Positions 36,310-45,326 are shown, numbered from the stretch's first letter. The stretch is DNA of 64,000 bases from Burkholderia sp. USMB20 (GCF_000949135.2 NZ_JTAN02000004.1:59548-123547), one strand, 5' to 3'. Program-made: numbers and translations. Notes: generated by a model not told the origin, from the sequence alone.

Positions 36310-37629
36310 ATGCCCGACACCATGAGCACTCTCGCCCAGCCCGCCGCCCACGCGCCCCGCCGCGTCCGCAACAGCCGACTCGCGACCGCGAGCATGATCG
36401 GCACGTCGCTCGAGTGGTACGACTTCACGATCTACAACACGCTCGCCGCGCTCGTCTTCAACCACCTGTTCTTTCCGTCGGTCGATCCGCTGGCCGGCAC
36501 GATCCTCGCGTTCTCGACCTATGCGGTCGGCTACGTGTCGCGTCCGCTCGGCGGCTTCGTGTTCGGCAACCTCGGCGACCGCATCGGCCGCCGCGCCGTG
36601 CTGATGCTCACGCTCGTGCTGATGGGTGTCACGACCGCGCTGATGGGCGCGCTGCCGACCTATGCGCAGGCCGGCATCCTGAGCCCGATCCTGCTCGTCG
36701 CGCTGCGCTTCGTGCAGGGTGTCGCGCTCGGCGGCGAATGGGCCGGCGCAGTGCTGCTGTCGGTCGAGCACGGCGACCAGAAACGGCGCGGACTGTCCGC
36801 GTCATGGACACAGATCGGCCCGTCGTTCGGCACGCTGCTCGGCACCGGCTGCATCGCGCTCGTGACGCTCTCCACCACGTCCGACGCCTTCCTGTCGTGG
36901 GGCTGGCGCGTGCCGTTCGCGGCCAGCGCGCTACTCGTCGTATTCGGTTTCTGGCTGCGGCGCGGCGTCGACGAAACGCCGCAGTTCGAGCAGCTCGCCG
37001 AGTCGCACGCGACCGCCGACGTGCCTGTCGCCGAAGTGCTGAAGTGTCACTGGCGGCGCCTGCTGATCGCCGGCGGCTCGCGGATCGGCTCCGACGTGCT
37101 GTACGCGCTGATCGTCGTGTTCACGCTGACCTACGTGACGACCGTGCTGCACCTGTCGCGCCCGGTCGCGCTGACGGCCGTGATGATCGGCACGGCCTGC
37201 AACGCGCTCGCGGTGCCGTTCTTCGGCGCGCTGTCGGACCGCTTCGGACGCCGTCCGGTATACCTCGCCGGCGCGATCGCCGGGATCGTATGGGCGTTCG
37301 TGTTCTTCGCGATGCTCGATTCGGCGCGGCCGGGCGCGATCGTCGCGGCGGTTGCGATCGGCCTCGTGATCCATGCTGTGATGTACGGCCCGCAAGGCGC
37401 GTTCGTCACCGAACAGTTCCCGACCCGCGTGCGTTATGCGGGCTCGTCGCTGGCCTACACGCTCGCCGGCATCGCCGGCGGCGGCTTCGCACCGCTCGTG
37501 ATCGCCACGCTGTTCCGCCAGACGGGCACGACGACGGCCGTATCGCTGTACGTCACCGCGGCGCTCGTCGTCACGTCGATCGCGCTGCTGGCCGCGCGCG
37601 AGACCGCGCACCGGCCGCTCGCGGATTGA
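36310..37629 (+). CDS. MFS transporter of the metabolite:H+ symporter family
   Basis: 439 residues, 12 membrane helices. TSLEWYDFTIYNTLAALVFN and RPLGGFVFGNLGDRIGRR are the signatures of the MHS branch (ShiA, PcaT, KgtP relatives), which import organic acids with protons. Two in-frame ATGs lie at 36310 and 36322. Placed between DUF4286 and DUF2848 genes, it is the uptake step for the cluster. Substrate unknown, perhaps an aromatic or hydroxy acid. Confidence 0.9.
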   Translation: MPDTMSTLAQPAAHAPRRVRNSRLATASMIGTSLEWYDFTIYNTLAALVFNHLFFPSVDPLAGTILAFSTYAVGYVSRPLGGFVFGNLGDRIGRRAVLMLTLVLMGVTTALMGALPTYAQAGILSPILLVALRFVQGVALGGEWAGAVLLSVEHGDQKRRGLSASWTQIGPSFGTLLGTGCIALVTLSTTSDAFLSWGWRVPFAASALLVVFGFWLRRGVDETPQFEQLAESHATADVPVAEVLKCHWRRLLIAGGSRIGSDVLYALIVVFTLTYVTTVLHLSRPVALTAVMIGTACNALAVPFFGALSDRFGRRPVYLAGAIAGIVWAFVFFAMLDSARPGAIVAAVAIGLVIHAVMYGPQGAFVTEQFPTRVRYAGSSLAYTLAGIAGGGFAPLVIATLFRQTGTTTAVSLYVTAALVVTSIALLAARETAHRPLAD

Positions 37630-37678
37630 ACATCCCCGCCGGTCGTTTCACTCATTCGCACTTCGAACGGATACCCGC

Positions 37679-38380
37679 ATGCAAGCCCTGTCGTTCAACG
37701 TGATGTCCCTGCAAGGCGCGCCCGCCCAGGTCGACGTCGAGATCGAACGTGTCGTGATCGCCGGCTGGGCCGGGCGCGATCCGGACGCGATCCGCGCACA
37801 CATCGACGAACTCGCGGCGCTCGGCGTCGCGCCGCCGTCGGCCACGCCGTGTTTCTATCGCGTGTCGTCCGCGCTGCTCACGCAGGCGCCGTCGATCGGC
37901 GTGCTCGGCGCACGCTCGGGCGGCGAGATCGAGTGCGTGCTGATCGACAGCCCGGTCGGCACGCTGGTGACGGTCGGCTCCGATCATACGGATCGGGAAG
38001 TCGAGGCCTACGGCGTCGCGGTGTCGAAACAGGTGTGCGCGAAACCGCTCGGCCGCGACGCGTGGCGTCATGCGGACGTCGCCGATCATTGGGACGCGAT
38101 CGAGATGCGTTCGTGGTGGATCAAACCCGGCGGCGAGCGCGTCGCATATCAGCACGGCGCGGTCAGCGGGCTGCTTGCGCCCGCCGCGCTGTGGCACCGC
38201 TTCGACGACCGGCGCACGATGCCCGCGCGCTGCGCGATGTTCGGCGGCACGGTCGCCGTACACGGCGCGATCGCGGCGATGGGCGACGGTGACGCGTTCG
38301 AGATGGAACTCCACGATCCGGTGCTCGGGCGCAGCCTGCGGCACCGGTATGAGGTCGAGGTATTGCCGGTTGTCGCGTAA
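37679..38380 (+). CDS. DUF2848 family protein
   Basis: 233 residues matching the DUF2848 pattern: short N-terminal strand pair, VVIAGWAGRDPDAIRAHIDE, then TPCFYRVSSALLT and GSDHTDREVEAYGVAVSKQ, which looks like a metal or active site. The fold recalls fumarylacetoacetate-hydrolase-like proteins. It lies 49 bp behind the MHS symporter and is probably cotranscribed. A hydrolase or lyase acting on the imported acid is an inference. Confidence 0.8.
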   Translation: MQALSFNVMSLQGAPAQVDVEIERVVIAGWAGRDPDAIRAHIDELAALGVAPPSATPCFYRVSSALLTQAPSIGVLGARSGGEIECVLIDSPVGTLVTVGSDHTDREVEAYGVAVSKQVCAKPLGRDAWRHADVADHWDAIEMRSWWIKPGGERVAYQHGAVSGLLAPAALWHRFDDRRTMPARCAMFGGTVAVHGAIAAMGDGDAFEMELHDPVLGRSLRHRYEVEVLPVVA

Positions 38381-38455
38381 AGGACGGTGGCAGGTGCGCA
38401 GGCAATAAAGAACCCGCCCGCACGCGGCCCCGTCACCCGCCTTCAGCGCTCGCCG

Positions 38456-39436
38456 TCATCGCAAGCAGCCCAGCCCGGCCAGCGTCGCCTCTACCGCCGT
38501 ATCGAGCGGCGTCACCGGCTCGCGGCCCAGCACCGCCGTCACCCGCGCGTTGTCCATCCGGAGCGGCTCGCGCCACAAATAGCGCATCTCGAGCATCTCG
38601 CGCATCGTCGTGACGAACGGCGCCGCGACCCACACGAGCCACCACGGGAAACGCCGCACCGTCGGCCGCATCCCGTGCCGCTGTGCGACGCGGCGCACGG
38701 CCTGCGCCATCTGCGTGCCGTCCGCGTCCCAGTGACCGCCGAAGTGGAAGCGCGCGAACGGCGCCAGCGTGTCGCGCCGCTCGATCAGCTCGACCATCGT
38801 GCGCGCGACGTCCGGCAGGTACGCCCATTGATGGCCGACGCCCGGCCGGCCCGGCACGCTGATGGCCGCGACGGGCCGCCCGGCCTTGACGAGCGCCTGC
38901 CCGAACCAGTTGTTGCCCGCGTGCGCCCCGAAGAAATCGCCGGCCCGCACGATGATCGTCCGGACGCCCTGCGCGGTCGCCGCCTGCAACCGCCGCTCCA
39001 TCTCGACGCGGATCGCGCCCTTGCGCGTCACCGGATGCTGCGGCGCCTCTTCGCGCAGCACCGGAAACGCGTCGGGGCCATAGTTGTAGACCGTCCCCGG
39101 CAGCACGACGGTCGCCTGCGCCAGCGTCGCCGCCGCGATCGTGTTGTCGAGCATCGGCAGCACCTGCGTCGACCAGTTCCGGTAGCCGGGCGGATTCACC
39201 GCATGCACGATCACGCTGCAGCCGCGCGCCGCGCGAACCACCGCCTCGCGGTCGAGCGCGTCGCCGCGCAGCCACGCGATCCCGTCGCGCTCCACGGTCT
39301 CGGCGTCGAGCCCGCGCTTGAGCGCGCGCACCTGCCAGCCGGCATCGCGCAACTGACGCGCGACCTCGCCGCCGATACCTCCGCTCGCGCCGAGCACGAG
39401 TGCCTGTCGTTGCGTCCCGCCTGCGTTCGCCGTCAT
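38456..39436 (-). CDS. NAD-dependent epimerase/dehydratase-family protein
   Basis: 326 residues of extended SDR: LVLGASGGIGGEVARQLRDA at the N-terminus, VIVHAVNPPGY, and TVYNYGPDAFPVL where the catalytic tyrosine lies (YNYGP, usual for the family), then REEAPQHPVTRKGAIRVEME. The typical YxxxK lysine is not obvious, so activity is uncertain. The start at 39436 has a CGGAGAACG ribosome site. Divergent from a LysR gene with a 12-bp palindrome between them. Confidence 0.85.
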   Translation of the reverse strand: MTANAGGTQRQALVLGASGGIGGEVARQLRDAGWQVRALKRGLDAETVERDGIAWLRGDALDREAVVRAARGCSVIVHAVNPPGYRNWSTQVLPMLDNTIAAATLAQATVVLPGTVYNYGPDAFPVLREEAPQHPVTRKGAIRVEMERRLQAATAQGVRTIIVRAGDFFGAHAGNNWFGQALVKAGRPVAAISVPGRPGVGHQWAYLPDVARTMVELIERRDTLAPFARFHFGGHWDADGTQMAQAVRRVAQRHGMRPTVRRFPWWLVWVAAPFVTTMREMLEMRYLWREPLRMDNARVTAVLGREPVTPLDTAVEATLAGLGCLR

Positions 39437-39509
39437 TGCCGTTCTCCGTGAATGAACCGTTGTCAGCACCCATTCTGGCGCGAGGCAGCCTAACAAGGAA
39501 TTGCCTAAC

Positions 39510-39521
39510 CCGATGCATCGG
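39510..39521. promoter_or_regulatory. Candidate LysR operator
   Basis: A perfect 12-bp palindrome CCGATGCATCGG between the divergent epimerase-like gene and the LysR gene (start 39536), 14 bp ahead of the LysR start codon. Confidence 0.45.
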
Positions 39522-39535
39522 CTATACATTTATGC

Positions 39536-40435
39536 ATGGCCATCGATCTGAACTGGGAACGCTACCGCACCTTCCTCGCCGTGCTGACGGAAGGCTCGCT
39601 GTCGGGCGCGGCGCGCGCGCTCGGCATCACGCAGCCGACGGCCGGCCGCCACGTCGCGGCGCTCGAAGCCGCGTTCGGCCAGACGCTGTTCACGCGCTCG
39701 CCGTCGGGGCTGCTGCCGACCGAGGCGGCCCTGGCGCTGCGCGGCCATGCCGAGGCGCTGCGCAGCGCGGCGGCCGCGTTCGAGCGCGCGGCCGCGAGCC
39801 ACGGCGCGGGCGTGCGCGGCACCGTGCGGATCTCGGCCAGCGACGTGATCGCGGTCGAGGTGCTGCCGCCGATGCTCGCGCAGTTGCGGCGCGACCATCC
39901 GGGGCTCGTGATCGAACTGGTGCCGACCGACCGCATCCAGGACGTCCTGAATCGCGAGGCCGACATCGCGGTGCGGATGGCGCCGCCCGCGCAGGAGGTG
40001 CTCGTCGCGCGGCGCATCGGCGCGCTGGAAGTCGGGCTGCATGCCCGCGACGACTACCTGGCGCGCAACGGTACGCCGTCATCGACGGACGAACTCGCCC
40101 ATCACGCGCTGATCGGCTTCGATACGGTCACGCCGTTCATCCGCGCGGCGGGGCGCGGGATGCCGCTGTGGAACCGCGATGCGTTCGCGCTGCGCACCGA
40201 CAGCAATCTCGCGCAGCTCGCGATGATTCGCGCGGGCTACGGGATCGGCTTCTGCCAGAACCGGCTCGCGCAGCGCGATGCGCGGCTCGTGCGCGTGCTG
40301 CCGGACGGGCCCGCGACGAAACTGGAAACCTGGATGGTCATGCACGAGGATCTGCGGACGAGCCCGCGTTGCCGGGCCGTGTTCGATGCGCTGGCGAACG
40401 GGCTGCGTGCGTATGCCGAAGGGACGGCCGACTAG
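39536..40435 (+). CDS. LysR-family regulator
   Basis: 299 residues: winged helix-turn-helix (YRTFLAVLTEGSLSGAARAL onward, with GITQPTAGRHVAALE as recognition part), then the ligand domain. It likely controls the divergent epimerase-like gene and itself through the palindrome between them. Confidence 0.9.
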   Translation: MAIDLNWERYRTFLAVLTEGSLSGAARALGITQPTAGRHVAALEAAFGQTLFTRSPSGLLPTEAALALRGHAEALRSAAAAFERAAASHGAGVRGTVRISASDVIAVEVLPPMLAQLRRDHPGLVIELVPTDRIQDVLNREADIAVRMAPPAQEVLVARRIGALEVGLHARDDYLARNGTPSSTDELAHHALIGFDTVTPFIRAAGRGMPLWNRDAFALRTDSNLAQLAMIRAGYGIGFCQNRLAQRDARLVRVLPDGPATKLETWMVMHEDLRTSPRCRAVFDALANGLRAYAEGTAD

Positions 40436-40477
40436 GCCGTTCCCGCCCGCCGCACGCGCGAATCGCCGCGGCGCGCG

Positions 40478-40798
40478 CTATTCGTGGATCTTGCCGGCGA
40501 ACAGGATGTCGGCCATGCGCCGCCACGGGTTGTCGGGCAGGTCGTAGCAGCGCAGCCCCTCGTCGGACGCCTCGGCCCAGTCGACCATCGCCTCCAGGTA
40601 CTCGCCGATCGAGCGGTTTTCCCAGCCGAGCGCGGCGGCCGCATACGGCGCCGGCGGCAAGTCGGCCTCGAGCTGGCGCTCCTTGTGCCAGTCATGGCCG
40701 AGCACGCGCAGGAAACGGATCAGCGAGCGCTCGTCGATCACCCGCTCGAGCGCGTGCGCCAACCGCACGGCCATCTCGCTTTTCAGTTCGTCGTTCAT
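40478..40798 (-). CDS. DUF7660-like small protein
   Basis: 106 residues, acidic, no signal or membrane segment. The core LGWENRSIGEYLEAMVDWAE followed by NPWRRMADILFAGKIHE resembles the DUF7660 pattern (W..fAdiL.aAkiyE). That family has no known function; members occur as isolated genes and near polymorphic toxin loci. It is followed upstream on the same strand by another small orphan gene, 26 bp away. Confidence 0.6.
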   Translation of the reverse strand: MNDELKSEMAVRLAHALERVIDERSLIRFLRVLGHDWHKERQLEADLPPAPYAAAALGWENRSIGEYLEAMVDWAEASDEGLRCYDLPDNPWRRMADILFAGKIHE

Positions 40799-40824
40799 GC
40801 GTATCGCCCCCTGCTACGCAACGT

Positions 40825-41091
40825 TCAGAACGCTTCCAGCTCGCACCAACCGGGATACGTTTCCTCGACGATGAAGAAATCGTCGAAGTAGACCAGCCCG
40901 AGCCGTTCGAGCGACCTCATGCACGCATCGGCGGCGTCGCCGCCGAAGAACGGGCCGAGCGACACCAGCCGGTCCGACTCGTCGAAACAGTCGGCGAAAT
41001 TGAATTCGCGCATGAGCGCGGACAGGTCGACGTCTTTCTCGACCAGCGCCGCGCGTCGAACGACGATCCCGAAATCTCTCGATATTTTCAT
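40825..41091 (-). CDS. Hypothetical protein, 88 residues
   Basis: I do not recognise this gene. It begins MKISRDFGIVVRRAAL, is acidic and rich in Phe and Asp, and ends FDDFFIVEETYPGWCELEAF. No membrane helix. It looks like a small soluble partner or immunity-type protein. It lies immediately ahead of the DUF7660-like gene on the same strand, so they are probably cotranscribed. No matching toxin gene is in the window. Confidence 0.6.
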   Translation of the reverse strand: MKISRDFGIVVRRAALVEKDVDLSALMREFNFADCFDESDRLVSLGPFFGGDAADACMRSLERLGLVYFDDFFIVEETYPGWCELEAF

Positions 41092-41150
41092 CGGTACCGA
41101 CTCCCGTCGAATACGTGCCGCTGCGCCGACGCGCATGCGTGCTTCATGCT

Positions 41151-42023
41151 TCACATCAGCAACTGCCGCGACAGGACCTCGCGCGCCTGCGTGACCGTCT
41201 CGCGCTCGCCCGGCATCGGCGGCGTCAGCGAGAACACCGCGTCGGGCAGCGTCGGCAGCCGGTATTTCGCGCCGAGCCGCACGAGGCCCTCGCCGATCGC
41301 CGACGCGCACAGGCAGCCGACGCCGAGCCCCGCCGCCAGCATCGACTGCAGCCCCGCGACGCCCGACGCGCTGTGCACGAGCACGTACGGCGCGTGCTGC
41401 TCGTCGAGCGAGCGCACCGCGATCTGATGCATCATGCAGTCGTCCGGCAGCAGCACGAGCGGCAACGGCTCGGGCAACTGCTCGGCGAGCGCGGGCGACG
41501 TGACCCACGACAGCGGCTCGCGCCGCAGCACCCAGCGCGTATCGGCCGACGCGGGCCGGAACGGGCCGCTCGACAGGTTCATCACGACGCCAAGATCGAT
41601 CTGCCCGCGCGCATGGGCAGCTTCGATCTCCGCGCTCTTCATCGCGCTCACGTGCAGGCTCAGTTGCGGGTAGCACTCCCGCAACCGCGCGAGCAGGCCC
41701 GCGACTTCATGCGTCCGGTAGTAGTCGGTGATCGCGACGCGCAATTCGCCCTTGATCGCCTGTCCACGCACTTCGTCGAACGCGGCCTCGTTCAGCGCGA
41801 CGATGCGCCGCGCATGCTGCAGCAGGCGCGCGCCGGCCGGCGTCGGCTCGACGCCGCGCTTGCTGCGCACGAACAGCGGCACGCCGGCGCGCGACTCGAG
41901 CTTGCGCACCTGCTCGCTGACCGTCGACTGTGACAGATGCAGCAGCGGCGCGGCCGCCGTTAGGCTGCCCGCATCCGCCACCGCCGCGAACGTGCGTAAC
42001 TGATCCAGGTCGAAACCGCGCAT
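41151..42023 (-). CDS. LysR-family regulator
   Basis: 290 residues: DLDQLRTFAAVADAGSLTAA and HLSQSTVSEQVRKLESRAGV form the helix-turn-helix, followed by a normal effector domain. ATG 42023 has a GGAGAG ribosome site; the upstream ATG at 42035 lacks one. Divergent from a DHA2-type exporter with an inverted repeat between them. It probably controls that exporter. Confidence 0.9.
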   Translation of the reverse strand: MRGFDLDQLRTFAAVADAGSLTAAAPLLHLSQSTVSEQVRKLESRAGVPLFVRSKRGVEPTPAGARLLQHARRIVALNEAAFDEVRGQAIKGELRVAITDYYRTHEVAGLLARLRECYPQLSLHVSAMKSAEIEAAHARGQIDLGVVMNLSSGPFRPASADTRWVLRREPLSWVTSPALAEQLPEPLPLVLLPDDCMMHQIAVRSLDEQHAPYVLVHSASGVAGLQSMLAAGLGVGCLCASAIGEGLVRLGAKYRLPTLPDAVFSLTPPMPGERETVTQAREVLSRQLLM

Positions 42024-42032
42024 CGCACTCTC

Positions 42033-42057
42033 CATCCATCGAATAACCCGATGGATG
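42033..42057. promoter_or_regulatory. Candidate LysR operator (9-bp inverted repeat)
   Basis: CATCCATCG (42033-42041) and CGATGGATG (42049-42057) are perfect inverted repeats 7 bp apart in the divergent LysR/exporter promoter region. Confidence 0.5.
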
Positions 42058-42182
42058 CTACCACCAATTCCCGCTTTTCCGATTCATCGGCGGTCCGCAG
42101 AATATCGGTTCAACGGCCCGCCGAACCCGTTTCCACGGGATTCGGCATGCGTTGCGGCCGCCATTCTTCCGGATTTCCGTTC

Positions 42183-43643
42183 ATGACCGACAACACCCTC
42201 GCCCCTTGCGCACCGGCCGGCGCGGCCGCCGCGGCACCGCCGCGCAGCCATCACGGCTGGGCGCTCGTGGTCCTGCTGGTCGGCGCCATTCTGCCGCCGC
42301 TCGACTACTTCATCGTGAATCTCGCGCTGCCGGCCATCCGCGACGGCATCGGCGCGCGGCCGGCCGAGCTGCAGCTCGTCGTGTCGGCCTACGCGTGCGC
42401 GAACGCGGTCGTGCAGATCACCGGCGGGCGTCTCGGCGACCTGTACGGCCGCAAGCGGATGTTCATGATCGGGATGGCCGGGTTCGTCGTCGCGTCGGCG
42501 CTGTGCGGGCTCGCCGGCAGCGGCGCGGTGCTGGTCGGCGGCCGCGTGCTGCAGGGCCTGTTCGCCGCGATCCTCGCGCCGCAGGTGCTCGCGACGATCC
42601 GCAGCGTGTTCAGCCCGCAGGAGCAGGTGCGCGTGATGGGCTTCTACGGTTTCGTGTTCGGCCTCGCGGCCGTGATCGGCCAGCTCGGCGGCGGCGCGCT
42701 GATCGACCTGCATCCGTTCGGGCTCGGCTGGCGCGCGATCTTCCTGGTCAACGTGCCGATCGGCATCCTTGCGCTGCTCGGCAGCTGGCGCTTCATCCCG
42801 GAAAGCCGGCCGCCGCGCGGCCAGCGCATCGACGTGCCCGGCACGGTGCTGCTGTCGCTGTTCCTGCTGATGCTCGTCTATCCGCTCACGCACGGACGCG
42901 AGGCGGGCTGGCCGCTGTGGATGATCGCGTGCGTCGTCGGTGCGCTGCCGATGCTCGGCGCGCTGCTGGCGGTCGAAGCGCGCCGGCTCGCCGGCGGTCG
43001 CGATCCGCTGCTCGACGTGCGTCTGCTGCGCAATCCGGTCGTCGCGCTCGGGCTCACGCTCGCGTTCCTGTTCTACATGCTGAGCGCGTTCTTCCTGAGC
43101 TACGGCATCTATCTGCAGGGCTGCCTGAACTGGTCGCCGCTCGCGTCGGGGGTCGCGATCCTGCCGCTCGGCATCGGCTTTCTCGCGAGCCCGCTGCTGA
43201 TGCCGCATCTCGTCGAGCGGTTCGGCGGCTATCGCGTGCTCACGCTCGGCTTCGCGATGCTCGCGGCCGGGGTCGCGACCGCCGCCGCGCTGGCCGGCGA
43301 TCATGCGCCCGGCCCGGGCTTTTACGCGGGGATCGCGGCGATCGGCATCGGGCAAGGCCTCGTGCTGCCGTCGGTCGTGCGGATCGTGCTCGCGGAAGTC
43401 GACGCGGCGCGCGCCGGGGTCGCATCCGGCATGGTCACCGCGATGCTGCAGATCGGCGCGGCCGTCGGCGCCGCGACGCTGGGCGGGCTGTTCTTCGCGC
43501 GGCTCGGCGCGCAGCCGCGTGCGCTCGACTACGTGCAGGGGTTCAGGACGGCGATGTGGGCGCTGGCGGCCGTGCTGCTGGCGTGCGTCGCGTTGTCGGC
43601 CGCATTGGGGCCGATGCATCGGCGGGGGCGGACAATCGCGTGA
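42183..43643 (+). CDS. MFS exporter, DHA2 (14-helix) family
   Basis: 486 residues with 14 predicted membrane helices. The motif LDYFIVNLALPAIRDGIGA, then GGRLGDLYGRKRMF and GRVLQGLFAAILAPQVLATI are typical of DHA2 drug:H+ antiporters. It is probably a multidrug or metabolite efflux pump of the inner membrane, regulated by the divergent LysR protein. No periplasmic adaptor or outer-membrane partner gene is adjacent. Confidence 0.9.
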   Translation: MTDNTLAPCAPAGAAAAAPPRSHHGWALVVLLVGAILPPLDYFIVNLALPAIRDGIGARPAELQLVVSAYACANAVVQITGGRLGDLYGRKRMFMIGMAGFVVASALCGLAGSGAVLVGGRVLQGLFAAILAPQVLATIRSVFSPQEQVRVMGFYGFVFGLAAVIGQLGGGALIDLHPFGLGWRAIFLVNVPIGILALLGSWRFIPESRPPRGQRIDVPGTVLLSLFLLMLVYPLTHGREAGWPLWMIACVVGALPMLGALLAVEARRLAGGRDPLLDVRLLRNPVVALGLTLAFLFYMLSAFFLSYGIYLQGCLNWSPLASGVAILPLGIGFLASPLLMPHLVERFGGYRVLTLGFAMLAAGVATAAALAGDHAPGPGFYAGIAAIGIGQGLVLPSVVRIVLAEVDAARAGVASGMVTAMLQIGAAVGAATLGGLFFARLGAQPRALDYVQGFRTAMWALAAVLLACVALSAALGPMHRRGRTIA

Positions 43644-43715
43644 CGACGCCGGCCAGGGAAGCCCTCGCCGGCAGCGAATCGCGGCATGCGCGACCGCTTG
43701 TCGGCGGCGGGCTCG

Positions 43716-43922
43716 CTAATGATGCTTGTGCTGCGCGTGCCGTGCTTCCCATTCGGCCAGTTCGACGCGATAGCGCGCCAGCGCTTCGTCGTACAGGTCG
43801 AACACGCACGGCGAGCAGCCGCTGTTGCAGCAGTCTTCCAGTTCGGGTTGTTCGGGCGGGGTCGGACGCGGATCGTCGGCGAGCGCATCCGCGGAGGCAG
43901 GCTTGGTCACGGCTTCAGTCAT
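43716..43922 (-). CDS. Oxidoreductase-like small cysteine protein (PF09791-type)
   Basis: 68 residues. PPEQPELEDCCNSGCSPCVF followed by DLYDEALARY is the full pattern of the oxidoreductase-like N-terminal domain (Cys31, 32, 36, 39). It could bind a metal or take part in a redox reaction; in other proteins the domain is fused to larger enzymes. It ends in a His-rich HAQHKHH. Convergent with the exporter. Confidence 0.8.
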   Translation of the reverse strand: MTEAVTKPASADALADDPRPTPPEQPELEDCCNSGCSPCVFDLYDEALARYRVELAEWEARHAQHKHH

Positions 43923-44160
43923 ATGGTGTCGAACGCCCAGTATACGGTGATGGTCGGCGGCATGCAGGCACGCACCGGGCGCAGCCGCGCATCCACCCCA
44001 CGGACAGGAGTCGCGCCACGGCCGAAGCCGTGAATCCGCCGGAACGCCGGGCGCCGTTCGGCGCCTTCTCGATGGCCGCGATCCAGGGCGACGGCCGGAT
44101 CCCGATCGAAATCGCGGCGATCGCGGAAATCTCGCGTGCGCGATTTCGCATGCCCTGACG

Positions 44161-44176
44161 TCGCACTCGAGTGCGA
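44161..44176. repeat. 16-bp perfect palindrome
   Basis: TCGCACTCGAGTGCGA, 15 bp after the stop of the SDR gene. It has no T-tract and no loop, so it is not a convincing terminator. No role can be assigned. Confidence 0.5.
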
Positions 44177-44190
44177 TCACCCGCTCCCTG

Positions 44191-44904
44191 CTACGCCACG
44201 CGACCGCTCACCGGAATCGATGCGCCGGTGATCGCCTGCGCGTCGGGCGACAGCAGGAATCCGATCGTCGCCGCAAGCTGCTCGGGCCGGACCCAGCGCG
44301 TGAAATCCGCATCCGGCATGTCCGCACGGTTCGGCGGCGTGTCGATGATGCTCGGCAGCAGCGCGTTCACGGTCACGCCGCGATCGAGCAGTTCCGCCGC
44401 CAGCGCCTCGGTGAGCCGCGCGACGCCCGCCTTCGCAGCTGCATAGGCGCCCATCCCGGCGCCCGCCTTGAACGCCGCGCCCGCGCCGATGTTGACGATG
44501 CGGCCGGCCGGGCTCGTCACCAGATACGGCAGCGCGGCCTTCGACGCGTTCAATGCCGTCTTCACGTTCAGTTCGTACATGCGGTCCCACGTGGCCGCGT
44601 CGCCGTCGGCGATCGTCTGCCAGACGAACGCGCCCGCGATGTTCAGCAGCGCGTCGACCCGGCCGAATTCGCGATTCACCGCTTCAAGGGCGCGCGCAGC
44701 CGCCTGCGGATCGACGAGGTCGATGCCGCCGATGCGCAGCGCATCGGCCGGCACGCCGGGCAACGCCTGCGCGTCCGGCACCGCGCCGCGGCCGATCAGC
44801 GCGACGCGCGCGCCGCGCTGGCCGAGCCAGGCGGCCGTGGCGACGCCGAGATGGCCGAATCCGCCGGTGATCGCGACTGCCTTGCCTTTCAGGTCGTGTT
44901 CCAT
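44191..44904 (-). CDS. SDR-family oxidoreductase
   Basis: 237 residues. Cofactor loop TGGFGHLG, LNIAGAF, and AYAAAKAG (YxxxK) are present. The usual catalytic serine 13 residues before the tyrosine is replaced by alanine in IVNIGAGAAFKAG, so either the reaction is altered or another residue helps. Ends with ITGASIPVSGRVA. Ribosome site AGGAGAGC. It stands alone. Confidence 0.82.
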   Translation of the reverse strand: MEHDLKGKAVAITGGFGHLGVATAAWLGQRGARVALIGRGAVPDAQALPGVPADALRIGGIDLVDPQAAARALEAVNREFGRVDALLNIAGAFVWQTIADGDAATWDRMYELNVKTALNASKAALPYLVTSPAGRIVNIGAGAAFKAGAGMGAYAAAKAGVARLTEALAAELLDRGVTVNALLPSIIDTPPNRADMPDADFTRWVRPEQLAATIGFLLSPDAQAITGASIPVSGRVA

Positions 44905-45113
44905 CGATGTGCTCTCCTGGGTCGAGGGGGTTGGATGATACGTGGTTCGGGGCGATGCCGGTACCGACACGGACGCGCGTGGCCAGCGTTTCGACAGCGT
45001 AGCGCCGTTCATGCTTGCGCGCGCACGGCGATCAATGCGTCACCGCCAACGCAGCCGCTCGGTTGATCCGCAGCCGTGAAGGCGCGCACCGCGCATGACG
45101 GTGGACGGCAGGA

Positions 45114-45218
45114 GGTAGGCGTTAGGCGTTAGGCGTTAGGCGACAGGCGACAGGCGGCGGGCGGCGGGCGGCAGACGGTGGGCGGGGGAAGGCGGACGGT
45201 GGACGGCCGACGGCCGGG
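45114..45218. repeat. Degenerate heptanucleotide tandem repeat, 15 units
   Basis: Seven-bp units in one uninterrupted register: GGTAGGC, GTTAGGC three times, GACAGGC twice, GGCGGGC twice, then GGCAGAC, GGTGGGC, GGGGGAA, GGCGGAC, GGTGGAC, GGCCGAC, GGCCGGG. It lies in the 422-bp gap between the SDR gene and the DapB-like gene, ending 108 bp before the latter's start. No gene is supported in the gap. Confidence 0.9.
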
Positions 45219-45326
45219 CATAATGCGCGAACACGGTGCGCCGCACGGTGCCCCGTGATCGCGCCGGGTCCTTGAACGGCCCGCGTCGTTTCCGTAACGA
45301 AACCCGAACCTCAACCCGTCTATCCC

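Noticed and set aside
40478-41091. Toxin-antitoxin pair
   Set aside because: Neither product resembles a known toxin, and the first one fits a DUF7660-type protein, so the pair was listed only as small orphan genes.
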